A stretch of DNA of 64,000 bases, from assembly GCF_009363275.1 (NCBI RefSeq), contig NZ_CP045324.1, positions 2,666,001 to 2,730,000 of the forward strand. The letters are read 5' to 3'. The notes under the pieces are model-generated. The model saw only the letters and a list, made by a program, of their open reading frames with translations, ran no database searches and was not told the DNA's origin. The stretch comes from Marinobacter sp. THAF197a (GTDB lineage Bacteria > Pseudomonadota > Gammaproteobacteria > Pseudomonadales > Oleiphilaceae). The position numbers were made by a program, and so were the translations under genes. Below, in pieces: positions 1-8,179 of the stretch (positions are counted from its first letter, which is position 1; each line of letters starts with the position of its first letter).

Positions 1-711
1 AAGCTGCACCTGATCTCCCACCGCCTGGCCAAGCCCCACAGTGTAAAGCTGGACGGCATTTTCGGCCTGCTGCCGAACCTGGCCTGGACCAACGAAGGCG
101 CCATCGACCTGAACGAACTGCCAGAGCGCCAGCTGCAGGCCCGCATTGAAGGCCGCACCCTGGAAGTGAAATCGGTCGACAAGTTCCCGCAGATGACCGA
201 CTACGTCGTACCCAAGGGCGTGCGTATCGCTGACACCGCCCGTGTTCGTCTGGGCGCCTATGTAGGCGAAGGCACCACCGTGATGCACGAAGGCTTTATC
301 AACTTCAACGCCGGCACCGAAGGCACCAGCATGATCGAAGGCCGCATTTCTGCCGGCGTGATGATCGGCAAGGGCTCTGACCTGGGCGGTGGCTGCTCCA
401 CCATGGGCACTCTGTCTGGTGGTGGCAACATCATTATCTCCGTGGGCGAAAACTGCCTGCTCGGCGCCAACGCCGGCATCGGCATTCCCCTGGGCGATCG
501 TTGCACCGTTGAAGCTGGCCTGTACATCACCTCTGGTACCAAGGTGAACCTGCTGGATGACAACAACAAACAGGTAGAAGTCATCAAGGCCCGCGACCTG
601 GCCGGCAAGAACGACCTGTTGTTCCGTCGCAACAGCCTGACCGGCGCCGTTGAGTGCAAGACCAACAAGTCCGCTATTGAACTGAATGAAGAACTGCACG
701 CGAATAACTAA
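1..711 (+). CDS. dapD: Tetrahydrodipicolinate N-succinyltransferase, 3' part
   Basis: DapD transfers succinyl from succinyl-CoA to tetrahydrodipicolinate in the lysine/diaminopimelate pathway in the cytoplasm. Frame 1 is open from the window edge to the TAA at 709-711, so the start lies upstream; 236 residues are visible. The visible part holds the left-handed beta-helix with hexapeptide-type repeats (VRLGAYVGEGTTVMHEG, then glycine-rich turns to about residue 170) and the acyl-CoA-side C-terminal tail. The segment before the helix resembles the longer Pseudomonas-type DapD rather than the 274-residue E. coli form. dapE starts 10 bp downstream, so the two lysine-pathway genes probably share a transcript. 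Identification is firm; only the 5' end is missing. Confidence 0.95.
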   Translation, partial: KLHLISHRLAKPHSVKLDGIFGLLPNLAWTNEGAIDLNELPERQLQARIEGRTLEVKSVDKFPQMTDYVVPKGVRIADTARVRLGAYVGEGTTVMHEGFINFNAGTEGTSMIEGRISAGVMIGKGSDLGGGCSTMGTLSGGGNIIISVGENCLLGANAGIGIPLGDRCTVEAGLYITSGTKVNLLDDNNKQVEVIKARDLAGKNDLLFRRNSLTGAVECKTNKSAIELNEELHANN

Positions 712-721
712 GGGCCGCAGC

Positions 722-1852
722 ATGTCACTATCCCCCACCCTTGAACTCGCCATGGACCTCATTCGCCGCCGCTCGGTTACACCGGACGACGCTGGCTGCC
801 AGGAGCTGATGATGTCCCGCCTGGCGCCGCTGGGCTTTGCAGGCGAGAACCTGCGGTTTGGTGATACCGACAACCTCTGGGCCCGCAAGGGCTCAGACGG
901 CCCGGTACTGGCGTTTGCCGGCCACACCGATGTGGTGCCAACCGGCCCGGAGAAAAACTGGGCGCACCCGCCGTTTGACCCTGTCATCAAAGATGGCTAT
1001 CTGTATGGCCGGGGCGCAGCAGACATGAAGGGCAGCCTGGCGGCCTTCATCACCGCCTGCGAACGCTTTGTGGCGAACAACCCTGAGCACCGAGGCTCCA
1101 TTGCCCTCTTGATCACCAGCGATGAAGAAGGCCCCGCCCAGGACGGCACGGTGAAAGTGGTGGAAACCCTGGAAGCCCGCAACGAAAAGATGGACTGGTG
1201 CCTGATTGGCGAGCCTTCCAGCACCCATCAGGTGGGCGATGTCATCAAGAACGGCCGCCGGGGCTCCCTGCACGGCTACCTGACAGTACACGGCGTACAA
1301 GGCCACGTGGCCTACCCACACCTGGCAGAGAACCCCGTACACACGGTGGCGCCGGCGCTGGATGCACTGGCCAGGGAATTCTGGGACAACGGCAACGACT
1401 TCTTCCCGCCGACCACGTTCCAGATCACCCGGATTGAATCCGGCGTGGGCAGCAACATCATTCCCGGCGAGTGCCTGGTGCACTTCAATTTCCGCTACTG
1501 CACGGAAAACACCGCAGAAAGCCTGGAAGAACGTGTAGTGGCCATTCTTGACCGGCACCAGCTCAAGTATGATTTGCAGTGGCACCTCAGCGGCCGCCCC
1601 TTCCTGACGGACAAGGGTGCCCTGGTTGCCGCCAGCCAGAACGCCATCCGCTCCGTCACCGGCCGCGAGACCGAGCTGTCCACCTCCGGCGGCACCTCTG
1701 ATGGTCGCTTCATCGCACCGACTGGAGCACAGGTCGTAGAACTCGGCCCCATCAACGCCACCATCCACAAAGTGGACGAATGCGTGAAAGCCGACGACCT
1801 GGATACCCTCTCCGAAATCTACGAACAGATACTGGAAGAACTGCTGGGCTAA
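722..1852 (+). CDS. dapE: Succinyl-diaminopimelate desuccinylase DapE
   Basis: DapE hydrolyses N-succinyl-LL-diaminopimelate to LL-diaminopimelate and succinate; it is a di-zinc M20-family enzyme. The 376-residue protein has the usual family length. Metal and catalytic residues are in place: H68 and D70 in GHTDVVP, D101 in GAADMKG, and the E135-E136 pair in TSDEEGP, followed by the lid/dimerisation domain (about 180-290) and the C-terminal GGTSDGRF segment with the late histidine. I chose the ATG at 722 over the upstream in-frame start at 686, which overlaps dapD and would add an unlikely N-terminus. It lies 10 bp after dapD, the preceding step in the same pathway. Confidence 0.96.
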   Translation: MSLSPTLELAMDLIRRRSVTPDDAGCQELMMSRLAPLGFAGENLRFGDTDNLWARKGSDGPVLAFAGHTDVVPTGPEKNWAHPPFDPVIKDGYLYGRGAADMKGSLAAFITACERFVANNPEHRGSIALLITSDEEGPAQDGTVKVVETLEARNEKMDWCLIGEPSSTHQVGDVIKNGRRGSLHGYLTVHGVQGHVAYPHLAENPVHTVAPALDALAREFWDNGNDFFPPTTFQITRIESGVGSNIIPGECLVHFNFRYCTENTAESLEERVVAILDRHQLKYDLQWHLSGRPFLTDKGALVAASQNAIRSVTGRETELSTSGGTSDGRFIAPTGAQVVELGPINATIHKVDECVKADDLDTLSEIYEQILEELLG

Positions 1853-1858
1853 CTCTGA

Positions 1859-1913
1859 GGGGGCAGACCCCAGCGCGTCAGTGGGCCCTAAGGCCGCGCT
1901 GGGGTCTGACCCC
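1859..1913. repeat. Palindromic element, GGGGTCTGACCCC family variant
   Basis: A long inverted repeat lies between the convergent ends of dapE and slyX. The left part (GGGGCAGACCCC followed by AGCGCG) pairs with the right part (CGCGCT followed by GGGGTCTGACCCC at 1901-1913). It shares the outer arms of the 53-bp family found elsewhere in the window but lacks the ACATTT/AAATGT core. It could act as a bidirectional terminator for dapE and slyX; that role is inferred. Confidence 0.7.
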
Positions 1914-1936
1914 GGACTTCAAGCCATACACCAAAC

Positions 1937-2155
1937 TCAATAATGCGGAGGCGGAGTCTCATCCTCCTCCGCCTTGATGTTCGAGGGCGAAATATCCTTC
2001 AACTGCTTGTGCAGCACCTTCTTGGCATCCCACAGCTCCCGAATATCCATCTCCTGCTTCGCCACCTGCTCACTCAGGGTATTGATCACATCGTCCTGGA
2101 ACGCAAGTCGCATTTCCAGCTCTGCAAGCCTGTCTTCCAGTGTCTTTTTGCTCAT
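1937..2155 (-). CDS. slyX: SlyX family protein
   Basis: A 72-residue protein with the SlyX pattern: an N-terminal heptad-rich helix (ERLAELE-type, here LEDRLAELEMRLAFQDDVI), a middle coiled-coil stretch to about residue 50, and the characteristic C-terminal PPPHY ending. SlyX proteins are small cytoplasmic coiled-coil proteins; in enterobacteria the gene lies near slyD, but the biochemical role is not known. The gene is convergent with dapE and its start is divergent from the cold-shock-domain gene at 2288. The start is the ATG at 2155. Confidence 0.92.
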   Translation of the reverse strand: MSKKTLEDRLAELEMRLAFQDDVINTLSEQVAKQEMDIRELWDAKKVLHKQLKDISPSNIKAEEDETPPPHY

Positions 2156-2160
2156 GAGAT

Positions 2161-2225
2161 TTGGTCAGCCCTTTCGGTAATCTGGTATGATGCCGCCTTT
2201 TACCGCCAACATTGAACATTGGCGG
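2161..2225 (+). promoter_or_regulatory. Probable promoter and 5' UTR hairpin of the cold-shock-domain gene
   Basis: A TATGAT -10-like hexamer lies at 2186-2191 in the divergent gap between slyX and the cold-shock-domain gene; the -35 (TTGGTC at 2161) is weak with a long 19-bp spacer. Just downstream, CCGCCAA (2203-2209) and TTGGCGG (2219-2225) form a 7-bp stem with a 9-nt loop. The transcript leader would be about 90 nt, so a structured leader affecting translation is possible, as for cold-shock genes; this is inferred. Confidence 0.35.
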
Positions 2226-2287
2226 CGTTCATTGGCCGGGCATGCCATGTTACCCGATGTCTGGCTTTTTATCGTTAGTGTTAACCC

Positions 2288-2848
2288 ATGGAGAATATTC
2301 AGCCAATGCGTAATCCAGCCAAAGCGATCCGTCTTTCCCTTATGATCGCCATTCCGGCACCCCTGGTACTGTTTCTGCTGCTGTCTGTCACACCGCAATT
2401 CCTGGCCGCGCTGAGCGCTGGCAACCTCGCCGAGGCACTGGGCAGTGTTGGTGGCCTTGCAGCGTACCTGATTGCCTTTGTTATTTTTGCCATCACCGGT
2501 TTTCTGGCCATCGCGCTTGCCACCAAGCAGCCCTCCGCAGCGCCGGCTTCCAGAAGCCAGAGCCGCCCGGCACGCAACAGTCGCCAGAACAACGTTTATG
2601 ATGACGAAGAAGACGATTTTGACGACACCACACCGGAAGGTGACGAAGAAGGCACCGTCAAGTGGTTCAACGTCAAGAAAGGCTTTGGCTTCATCGTCCG
2701 CGACAGCGGCGACGAGATCTTCGTACATTTCCGCGCCATTCGCGGTCGTGGTCGCCGCGTATTGCGCCAGGGCCAACTGGTTCGGTTCAACGTTGTGGAA
2801 GCCGACAAAGGGCTGCAAGCAGACAACGTGTCTATCCTGAGCGAGTGA
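2288..2848 (+). CDS. Membrane-anchored cold-shock-domain protein
   Basis: A 186-residue protein with two predicted membrane helices (about residues 16-40 and 57-82), an acidic, low-complexity linker (about 83-120, rich in S, R, D and E), and a C-terminal cold-shock domain (about 120-186). The domain carries both RNA-binding signatures, KGFGFI (RNP1) and EIFVHF (RNP2). Classical Csp proteins are about 70 residues, soluble, and act as RNA chaperones; here the domain would be tethered to the cytoplasmic face of the inner membrane. A second in-frame ATG at 2306 (MRNPAKAIRL) could be the real start, since neither start has a strong ribosome-binding site. An intrinsic terminator follows 20 bp after the stop. 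Confidence 0.88.
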   Translation: MENIQPMRNPAKAIRLSLMIAIPAPLVLFLLLSVTPQFLAALSAGNLAEALGSVGGLAAYLIAFVIFAITGFLAIALATKQPSAAPASRSQSRPARNSRQNNVYDDEEDDFDDTTPEGDEEGTVKWFNVKKGFGFIVRDSGDEIFVHFRAIRGRGRRVLRQGQLVRFNVVEADKGLQADNVSILSE

Positions 2849-2867
2849 TTTCGTAGCTCAAGATACG

Positions 2868-2897
2868 AAAAAGGCAGCCTCCAGGGGCTGCCTTTTT
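2868..2897. terminator. Bidirectional rho-independent terminator
   Basis: AAAAAGGCAGCC (2868-2879) and GGCTGCCTTTTT (2886-2897) form a 12-bp stem with a 6-nt loop and give a T-run on both strands. It sits between the convergent cold-shock-domain gene and the small gene ending at 2915, so it probably serves both. Confidence 0.9.
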
Positions 2898-2914
2898 ACG
2901 TTCTGCTAGTCGGT

Positions 2915-3316
2915 TCAGTTCCAGACCACCAATTGCTCGCCCCGGTGGTCCAGGCGCCACCACTTCTCATCTTCCACCGGATCGCCTTCTTTCCAGTCAC
3001 CGGTGCTGCACCGTATCTCCCCTTCCATGGCCCGCCAGGCACTGCGGGCGCAGTCCAGGTCACTGTTCCAGGGCAGGTCATCCCCCTCCATCAGCACAGA
3101 GGTAAACCTCTTTCCAAAGGCGCCGGGATACAGGGTGATCTGCAAACGGGTACCGTTGAACCACGCACTGCCCTTCACTACCGAAGTGACATCCGAATCG
3201 TCCAGCTGAACGTCATCCAGCTGGTTCTCCAGCCAACCGGATATGGCCGCCGGCTCCAGATCACGAATATAAATTTCCAGGTCCTGCACCCAAGGTATCT
3301 CCCTGCTGTTGTTCAC
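2915..3316 (-). CDS. Hypothetical protein, partner of the upstream ATPase
   Basis: I do not recognise this 133-residue protein. It is acidic, soluble, has no signal peptide or membrane helix, and ends with a tryptophan-rich stretch (EKWWRLDHRGEQLVVWN). Its ATG at 3316 lies 56 bp inside the end of the ATPase gene; a GTG nine codons in would shorten the overlap to about 29 bp. Either way the overlap implies translational coupling with the ATPase, and the two may work together. No catalytic motif is visible. Confidence 0.75.
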   Translation of the reverse strand: MNNSREIPWVQDLEIYIRDLEPAAISGWLENQLDDVQLDDSDVTSVVKGSAWFNGTRLQITLYPGAFGKRFTSVLMEGDDLPWNSDLDCARSAWRAMEGEIRCSTGDWKEGDPVEDEKWWRLDHRGEQLVVWN

Positions 3317-4673
3317 AATTCAGCACATAGTGAACCGGCCCGGGCCTGGCTGCAACCCATCGTTCCAGTTCCTGGCGAAGATCCTCCACCAATAACCGAC
3401 GCAGGGTGCCGGAACGCTTACGTTCGTGCCAAACCACCTCAGCAGCAGCCTGCTCAAGATCCAGTTGTTGTATCTGCAGCTCTACCCGCTCAGCACACTC
3501 ACCCCGGGCGAGGGCCACCAGGGACTGACGCCGAAGGGTGTCGTGCTCTGCCGCCAGAGCCACCGCCTCCAGCGGTCCCCGGCTGGCAAACAGGTCAAGC
3601 CTGGCGGCTGCCCGGTGCAACCATTCGAGCATACCGCCGGGCGTTGCTATGCTTCGGGTTTGGCGGGACGCCGCATACTCCATCGCTGCCGGCGACAATT
3701 GCAGGTTCCAGCGCTTTTCGATGGCTGGCTGGTGTGCTGTCAAGATCGCTCTTCTCTGCGCCTCACTAACACCCGGCATCGCCATGGCTTCCAACTCCCG
3801 GCCCAATATGGCGGTCAGCCGGTTGCTGTCTGTTCGTCCTTTATCCCTGTCGTTTGATGCCAGCATCAGGATTGGCCCCTGCCATCCTGTCACCAGTTCG
3901 CGCACAGCGCCATCCGGCATGCTCATCAGTTCCAGTAGGTCGAGCGGTGCCACATTGTCCAGAATCATCGCTGGCCACGGTGCGACTCCGTCCCCGCCTG
4001 GCGGGACCACCGGCTGATCGGACGCCATCACCTCTGCCTGGCGTCGCAAGTCCATCTGCACCCAAGAGAATCCCGGCGTCGCCAGCAACATCCTCAGCCA
4101 GGCGGTTTTCCCGCTACCACGGGGGCCTGCTACCCAGATCAACCCATTCCGGTTTGCGGATAAAGCCACCACAACGTCCTCAGCCAGCTGCAACCAGGCT
4201 GGATCAGTCACCGTAACGGGGCTGAAAGGTTGGTCGGGGGAAACCGGAGGCGTGCAGGCCTCACCCTCCGCACTCGGCCAGTGGCTGACCAGTTCCAACA
4301 CCGCCACATAGGCTTTGTCTTGCAGGCGCTCGGCAAGGTGAACCAGCCCGTGCAACAGCACAGGCCAGTCCAGCCAGGGCTGATCGGTCGCTTCACGGGT
4401 GCTGGAAATCCAGTAGATAAGCTGGGAAGACAGGTCCCCATCGCCACGAACTTCGGCAACAATGGGTTGTTCACCCTGGATGGTGCGAATCAGTTCGTCC
4501 AGGTCCACACCCTGCCGTTTCAGAAACGAAACGGCCTCAGGAACGGCATCGAGCAATGCCAACAGGTAGTCTTCAACCGTAATCACCGAACCACCGCGGC
4601 TGGCAACATTGTTGCGGGCCTGCAAGAGCGCAGTCTGACACTGGGGCGCAAGGCACCCTTGCCAATCATCCAT
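3261..4673 (-). CDS. ATPase with Clp-N-like domain and one P-loop domain
   Basis: A 470-residue protein. The first 150 or so residues resemble the Clp N-domain fold (helical repeat with VITVEDYLLALLDAVP and a later LVHLAERLQD segment), which recruits substrates or adaptors in ClpA/ClpB/ClpV. A single P-loop ATPase domain follows, with Walker A GPRGSGKTAW and a Walker B-like MILDN stretch, then an all-helical C-terminal region. It is far shorter than ClpB or ClpV and lacks a second ATPase ring domain. The ATG at 4673 is preferred to 4679 or 4709 because AAGGAG lies 7 nt upstream. It overlaps the next gene. The function is unknown; a dedicated unfoldase or loader is a guess. Confidence 0.7.
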   Translation of the reverse strand: MDDWQGCLAPQCQTALLQARNNVASRGGSVITVEDYLLALLDAVPEAVSFLKRQGVDLDELIRTIQGEQPIVAEVRGDGDLSSQLIYWISSTREATDQPWLDWPVLLHGLVHLAERLQDKAYVAVLELVSHWPSAEGEACTPPVSPDQPFSPVTVTDPAWLQLAEDVVVALSANRNGLIWVAGPRGSGKTAWLRMLLATPGFSWVQMDLRRQAEVMASDQPVVPPGGDGVAPWPAMILDNVAPLDLLELMSMPDGAVRELVTGWQGPILMLASNDRDKGRTDSNRLTAILGRELEAMAMPGVSEAQRRAILTAHQPAIEKRWNLQLSPAAMEYAASRQTRSIATPGGMLEWLHRAAARLDLFASRGPLEAVALAAEHDTLRRQSLVALARGECAERVELQIQQLDLEQAAAEVVWHERKRSGTLRRLLVEDLRQELERWVAARPGPVHYVLNCEQQQGDTLGAGPGNLYS

Positions 4674-4884
4674 CGGCATTCTCCTTCCTTGGGTTTGGGG
4701 CAGCATCATCCTGATGCATAGTTTGAACAGCGACGGATTTTAGGGGGAAGAGCGACCAACAGCAACGGTTAGCCGCCCGTTTTGCTGATTCGGCCTCACT
4801 ATGTTCAGGTTGGGGTTGGGGCTGGGGCCGACGCCCAGGCATGCCAATCACAGGGCCAGGCTCTGCCCGACCCTGTGATCCTGA

Positions 4885-7518
4885 TCACTCAGCGTGATTG
4901 GGTGACAGGGTGACCGCAAACGCCGGTGAAGCCCACCCTGGAACAGGCTCATCATTGCTGCTCAGCGGCACGCCGCCATGCACCACCGTCTCGGCATCAC
5001 CATAGTGCATCCAGGTGACGGTTGGCACCTGGCCAACCGGTGGCTTGCTGTAGTCACACACACCGTTCGGGAAAATCTCCGCAACCTTCTGGGCAAAGTT
5101 CTCAGAGGTGAAAATACCCTGGAGCAGATTGGCGGGATAATCCGCAGGGTCAACCGGCTTGAGCTGACACTTGTTATTCAGGGTGCGAATATCATCTCCG
5201 GCCACTGTTCTTGGGGTACCAAACCGGGTTTGCACCAGCAGTGCCTGGGTCTCAACAATCGGGTCTGTGATCGGCGCCAACAGATCGGTCACCAGCGAGG
5301 GCAAGCCAAGGGCGCCAAGATCCAGGCCACACACCTGTCCGGTGGCCACGTCCAGGATCTCACCCATCTCTGCTGGCAATCGGTTGGTCGGCAAGTATTC
5401 CAGGCCGGGCAGAACCGGGTCCGGGTACAACAGGCCACCGGTGAGCGGCAGAATCACACCCCATTCGGCGGTAGCGCCCGACAACGACAGGCAGCGATCA
5501 CGGGCGAAGCCGGGCCGATTGCGAATCACTTTCTCCGGCAGGCTATCCTGGCGCTCATCCGCCTCGATGCCCGCCAGCCACTGGTCCATGGTCAACAGGG
5601 CCTCGGTGGTAAACACGGTATCCCCGGCGATCGGGAAGGCGCCATACCAGATCACATGGTTGAGCGAATGGCCCTGAACCTCCTCAATGCGGGCACGGGT
5701 TTGCCAGGAGTGGAAGGCATCGTGGGCAAAGCCGGGATCTGGGCCTCGCAAGTCAATCATCGGCACACCGGCAAGATTCTCTGCAGTGTTGATGGCGCCG
5801 GTGCGATAGGCATTGGTGATGGCCTGGATATCGCCCAGGGTACGCTCTGGCTGATATTTGATGTCCACGTTGAAGCCACCAATCTCCCGGTTCAGATCCA
5901 GGAACTGGGAACCGGTAATCAACCCTTCCTGCAATGCTCTGAGGCCGTACTGAACCCCTTCGTTATCCAGCGGAATGCCGGCAAAACCCCGCCCCAAAAG
6001 CTGTTCATTCTCAGACCACACCTCCGGTGGCCGCTCGCCAAACTGGTTGACCATGTAATCGATCAACCCGCAGCGCAGGCCGCCCGGTCGTTCCTCCGGA
6101 TTATAGACTTCAACGCCGTCTTTCAGGCGCCGGCAATCCTCCTGATCCGGGTAGGCCGCCGGGAAGAAGGCCAGGTCTGAAACCACTGGATTGATGGGCA
6201 GGTGCCCGTAGATAAAGGGCCACTGGGTTGGCAACAGGCCGTTGGTCAGCAGATCCGTCATGAAGGAGAAGAACCCTTCCGGACCCTCCGGCATCTGCAG
6301 CCCAAGGTAGTTGCTGATCAGGTTGTAGTCGGCAAACTGGGTAGCGGTGGTCCAGACATCCGGATAGGAACACTGAACAATCAACCCCTGATAGATACCG
6401 GGGTAGGCATTGGCAATGTGTTGCTGGGCAATCGCCCCACCAGAGCAGCCAGTGCCAATGGTGTAACGGACCGGGCCATAGTTCTCGATGATGTGCTCCT
6501 TGGCCATCATCAAGGACTCGGCAGCAGTAACCAGGTTCACGTTATGGCCAAGGTTGGCCTGGGCGGTGGACAAGGTTACAAAACCCCGGGCCAGCGCCAC
6601 CGAAACACTGTCACCCAACAACAGTTCGTTGCCGTTGGTCGCGCCGGAGATATCGCCATTGGGGGGGCTGCCCATACCGTAACTCACCCCCACGTTACCG
6701 CCGTGATGAACCAGTACTTTCCCGTTCCACTGCTCCTGGGGATTCAGAGCGGTCCAGTCGTTTCCAGGCTGGAACAATGACATTACCTGGTAACGGTCGC
6801 GGTTCATGACACCGGTTTCCACACGAACGATGAACGGCATTTCAACGCCTTCGTCGGTGGTCACGGTGGCGATGTCGTCATCGGCGGGCGGGTTTTCCGG
6901 GTCGTAAGGCAAAAAAGCATCCGGCAGGCCGGGGTCTTGCGGATCAAACTCGGTGAACAATCGGGTAAAGCGCTCCGCAGGAACATATTTGAAGCGGTAT
7001 TCCGCAGGCTGGTTGCATTGCTCGTCCATCGCAGCGGCGTTGGTGCAGGTCCAGGGTTGAACCTGGGGACCAGAGAATACCGGCCCACCTTTCGGGTGGT
7101 TAGTGATGGTCTTCACCAGCCGGCTACTGCGATTATCCAGCAGCACTTCCAGCGTGTTGTCGCCCAACGCCAGGCCGGTAACAAGGCCACGCAACTGACC
7201 AGCTTCCATCAAGGTAAACTGCCCGGTTACATCCTGGCCGTTCAGCAAAACACGGGCACCATCGGGATTGGCGACCTCGATGTCGATCAGGGCATCGCCA
7301 CCGCTGATCAGATCGGCGCGATTGGACAGAACCCGCACCTCGCCCTCACCTGTTGGCAGACCTTTGTTGCCATCAGACTGACCGGGCGGCGTAGTGCCCG
7401 GAACCGTCGGCCCCGGGCCCTGGGCATTGGTATTATCGGAAGCGTTCTCTGAACCGGAACCCCCGCACCCCACCAAACCCAGCATAACGGCTGCAACCAG
7501 AGCGTTTCTGGAGAACAT
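4885..7518 (-). CDS. DUF6351-like exported lipoprotein, putative alpha/beta hydrolase
   Basis: A large (877-residue) envelope protein. The N-terminus has a hydrophobic signal ending in a lipobox (LGLVGC), then a low-complexity G/T/P linker to about residue 55, an Ig-like region (about 60-140), and a long catalytic-looking region. The GTGCSGG motif resembles a nucleophile elbow of the tannase/feruloyl esterase type, and a histidine near the C-terminus (VVHGGVPL) could complete a triad. The overall pattern matches what I know of DUF6351 proteins, whose substrate is unknown. I chose the ATG at 7518, nine bases inside the longest frame, because GAGG lies upstream at a fair distance. A palindrome at 7546-7562 lies in its promoter region. 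Confidence 0.75.
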   Translation of the reverse strand: MFSRNALVAAVMLGLVGCGGSGSENASDNTNAQGPGPTVPGTTPPGQSDGNKGLPTGEGEVRVLSNRADLISGGDALIDIEVANPDGARVLLNGQDVTGQFTLMEAGQLRGLVTGLALGDNTLEVLLDNRSSRLVKTITNHPKGGPVFSGPQVQPWTCTNAAAMDEQCNQPAEYRFKYVPAERFTRLFTEFDPQDPGLPDAFLPYDPENPPADDDIATVTTDEGVEMPFIVRVETGVMNRDRYQVMSLFQPGNDWTALNPQEQWNGKVLVHHGGNVGVSYGMGSPPNGDISGATNGNELLLGDSVSVALARGFVTLSTAQANLGHNVNLVTAAESLMMAKEHIIENYGPVRYTIGTGCSGGAIAQQHIANAYPGIYQGLIVQCSYPDVWTTATQFADYNLISNYLGLQMPEGPEGFFSFMTDLLTNGLLPTQWPFIYGHLPINPVVSDLAFFPAAYPDQEDCRRLKDGVEVYNPEERPGGLRCGLIDYMVNQFGERPPEVWSENEQLLGRGFAGIPLDNEGVQYGLRALQEGLITGSQFLDLNREIGGFNVDIKYQPERTLGDIQAITNAYRTGAINTAENLAGVPMIDLRGPDPGFAHDAFHSWQTRARIEEVQGHSLNHVIWYGAFPIAGDTVFTTEALLTMDQWLAGIEADERQDSLPEKVIRNRPGFARDRCLSLSGATAEWGVILPLTGGLLYPDPVLPGLEYLPTNRLPAEMGEILDVATGQVCGLDLGALGLPSLVTDLLAPITDPIVETQALLVQTRFGTPRTVAGDDIRTLNNKCQLKPVDPADYPANLLQGIFTSENFAQKVAEIFPNGVCDYSKPPVGQVPTVTWMHYGDAETVVHGGVPLSSNDEPVPGWASPAFAVTLSPNHAE

Positions 7519-7545
7519 AACGACCACCTCATTTGTTGTTGTTTT

Positions 7546-7562
7546 AGTAACAGAGCGTTACT
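7546..7562. promoter_or_regulatory. Perfect inverted repeat, candidate operator
   Basis: AGTAAC-N5-GTTACT lies 28 bp upstream of the DUF6351-like gene's ATG. The symmetry and half-site are of the kind bound by TetR/AcrR-type dimers. No such regulator gene lies next to it in this window, so the assignment rests on symmetry and position only. Confidence 0.35.
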
Positions 7563-7679
7563 TAGTGCAACAAATGATAAGCGAGTGTTATGTTTCAGGG
7601 CCTTGGTCAAATCGCCCGGGGCCTGCGTCAAAAATGTGAATCAAGTCTCACTTTAGTCTGACCAGTGGACTCCATGGCT

Positions 7680-8120
7680 TCACCAGGTACCGGTGTTTTC
7701 CATACTGGCCCAGGGCTCCTGCGCCGGCAGTGCATCGCCCTTCTGCAGCAGTTCAATCGAGATATTATCCGGCGTGCGGATAAAGGCCATATGGCCATCC
7801 CGAGGCGGGCGATTGATAGTAACGCCGTTGGCCTGCAGCTTTTCGCACAGCGCATAAATGTTGTCCACCCGGAACGCCAGGTGCCCGAAATTCCGGCCGC
7901 CGGTGTACTCCTCCGGGTCCCAGTTATGGGTGAGCTCAATCATTGGCGCCTTGTCCTCACGGGCACGGGCTTCGTCTTCCGGGGCCGCCAGGAACACCAG
8001 GGTGAAACGGCCCTTCTCACTGTCTTTGCGGGAAATCTCCACCATGCCCAACAGGTCGCAGAAAAAGTGAAGGGTGTCGTCCAGATTGCTGACCCGAATC
8101 ATCGTGTGCAGGTATTGCAT
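7680..8120 (-). CDS. gloA: Glyoxalase I (lactoylglutathione lyase)
   Basis: A 146-residue vicinal-oxygen-chelate protein that converts the glutathione hemithioacetal of methylglyoxal to S-lactoylglutathione. The family pattern is clear: HTMIRVSNLDDTLHFFCDLLGM at the start (metal-ligand H5), LVFLA and IELTHNW with E55-type ligand, FGHLAFRV with the second-half histidine, and a late glutamate in ISIELLQ. The ATG at 8120 has AGGAG 6 nt upstream, so the longer frame to 8189 is rejected. It is divergent from the DUF1853 gene. Confidence 0.93.
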   Translation of the reverse strand: MQYLHTMIRVSNLDDTLHFFCDLLGMVEISRKDSEKGRFTLVFLAAPEDEARAREDKAPMIELTHNWDPEEYTGGRNFGHLAFRVDNIYALCEKLQANGVTINRPPRDGHMAFIRTPDNISIELLQKGDALPAQEPWASMENTGTW

Positions 8121-8179
8121 ATAGGGCTCCTGTGGTTTCGTGGCTCTCAAACACGCCCAGTTTACGTTATTCTCAGGCC

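Noticed and set aside
893..1768. Long open frame antisense to dapE
   Set aside because: It is a GC-rich shadow of dapE, with no family resemblance and no ribosome-binding site.
4978..6180. Long open frame antisense to the DUF6351-like gene
   Set aside because: The opposite strand has a signal peptide, lipobox and coherent domain; this frame has none.
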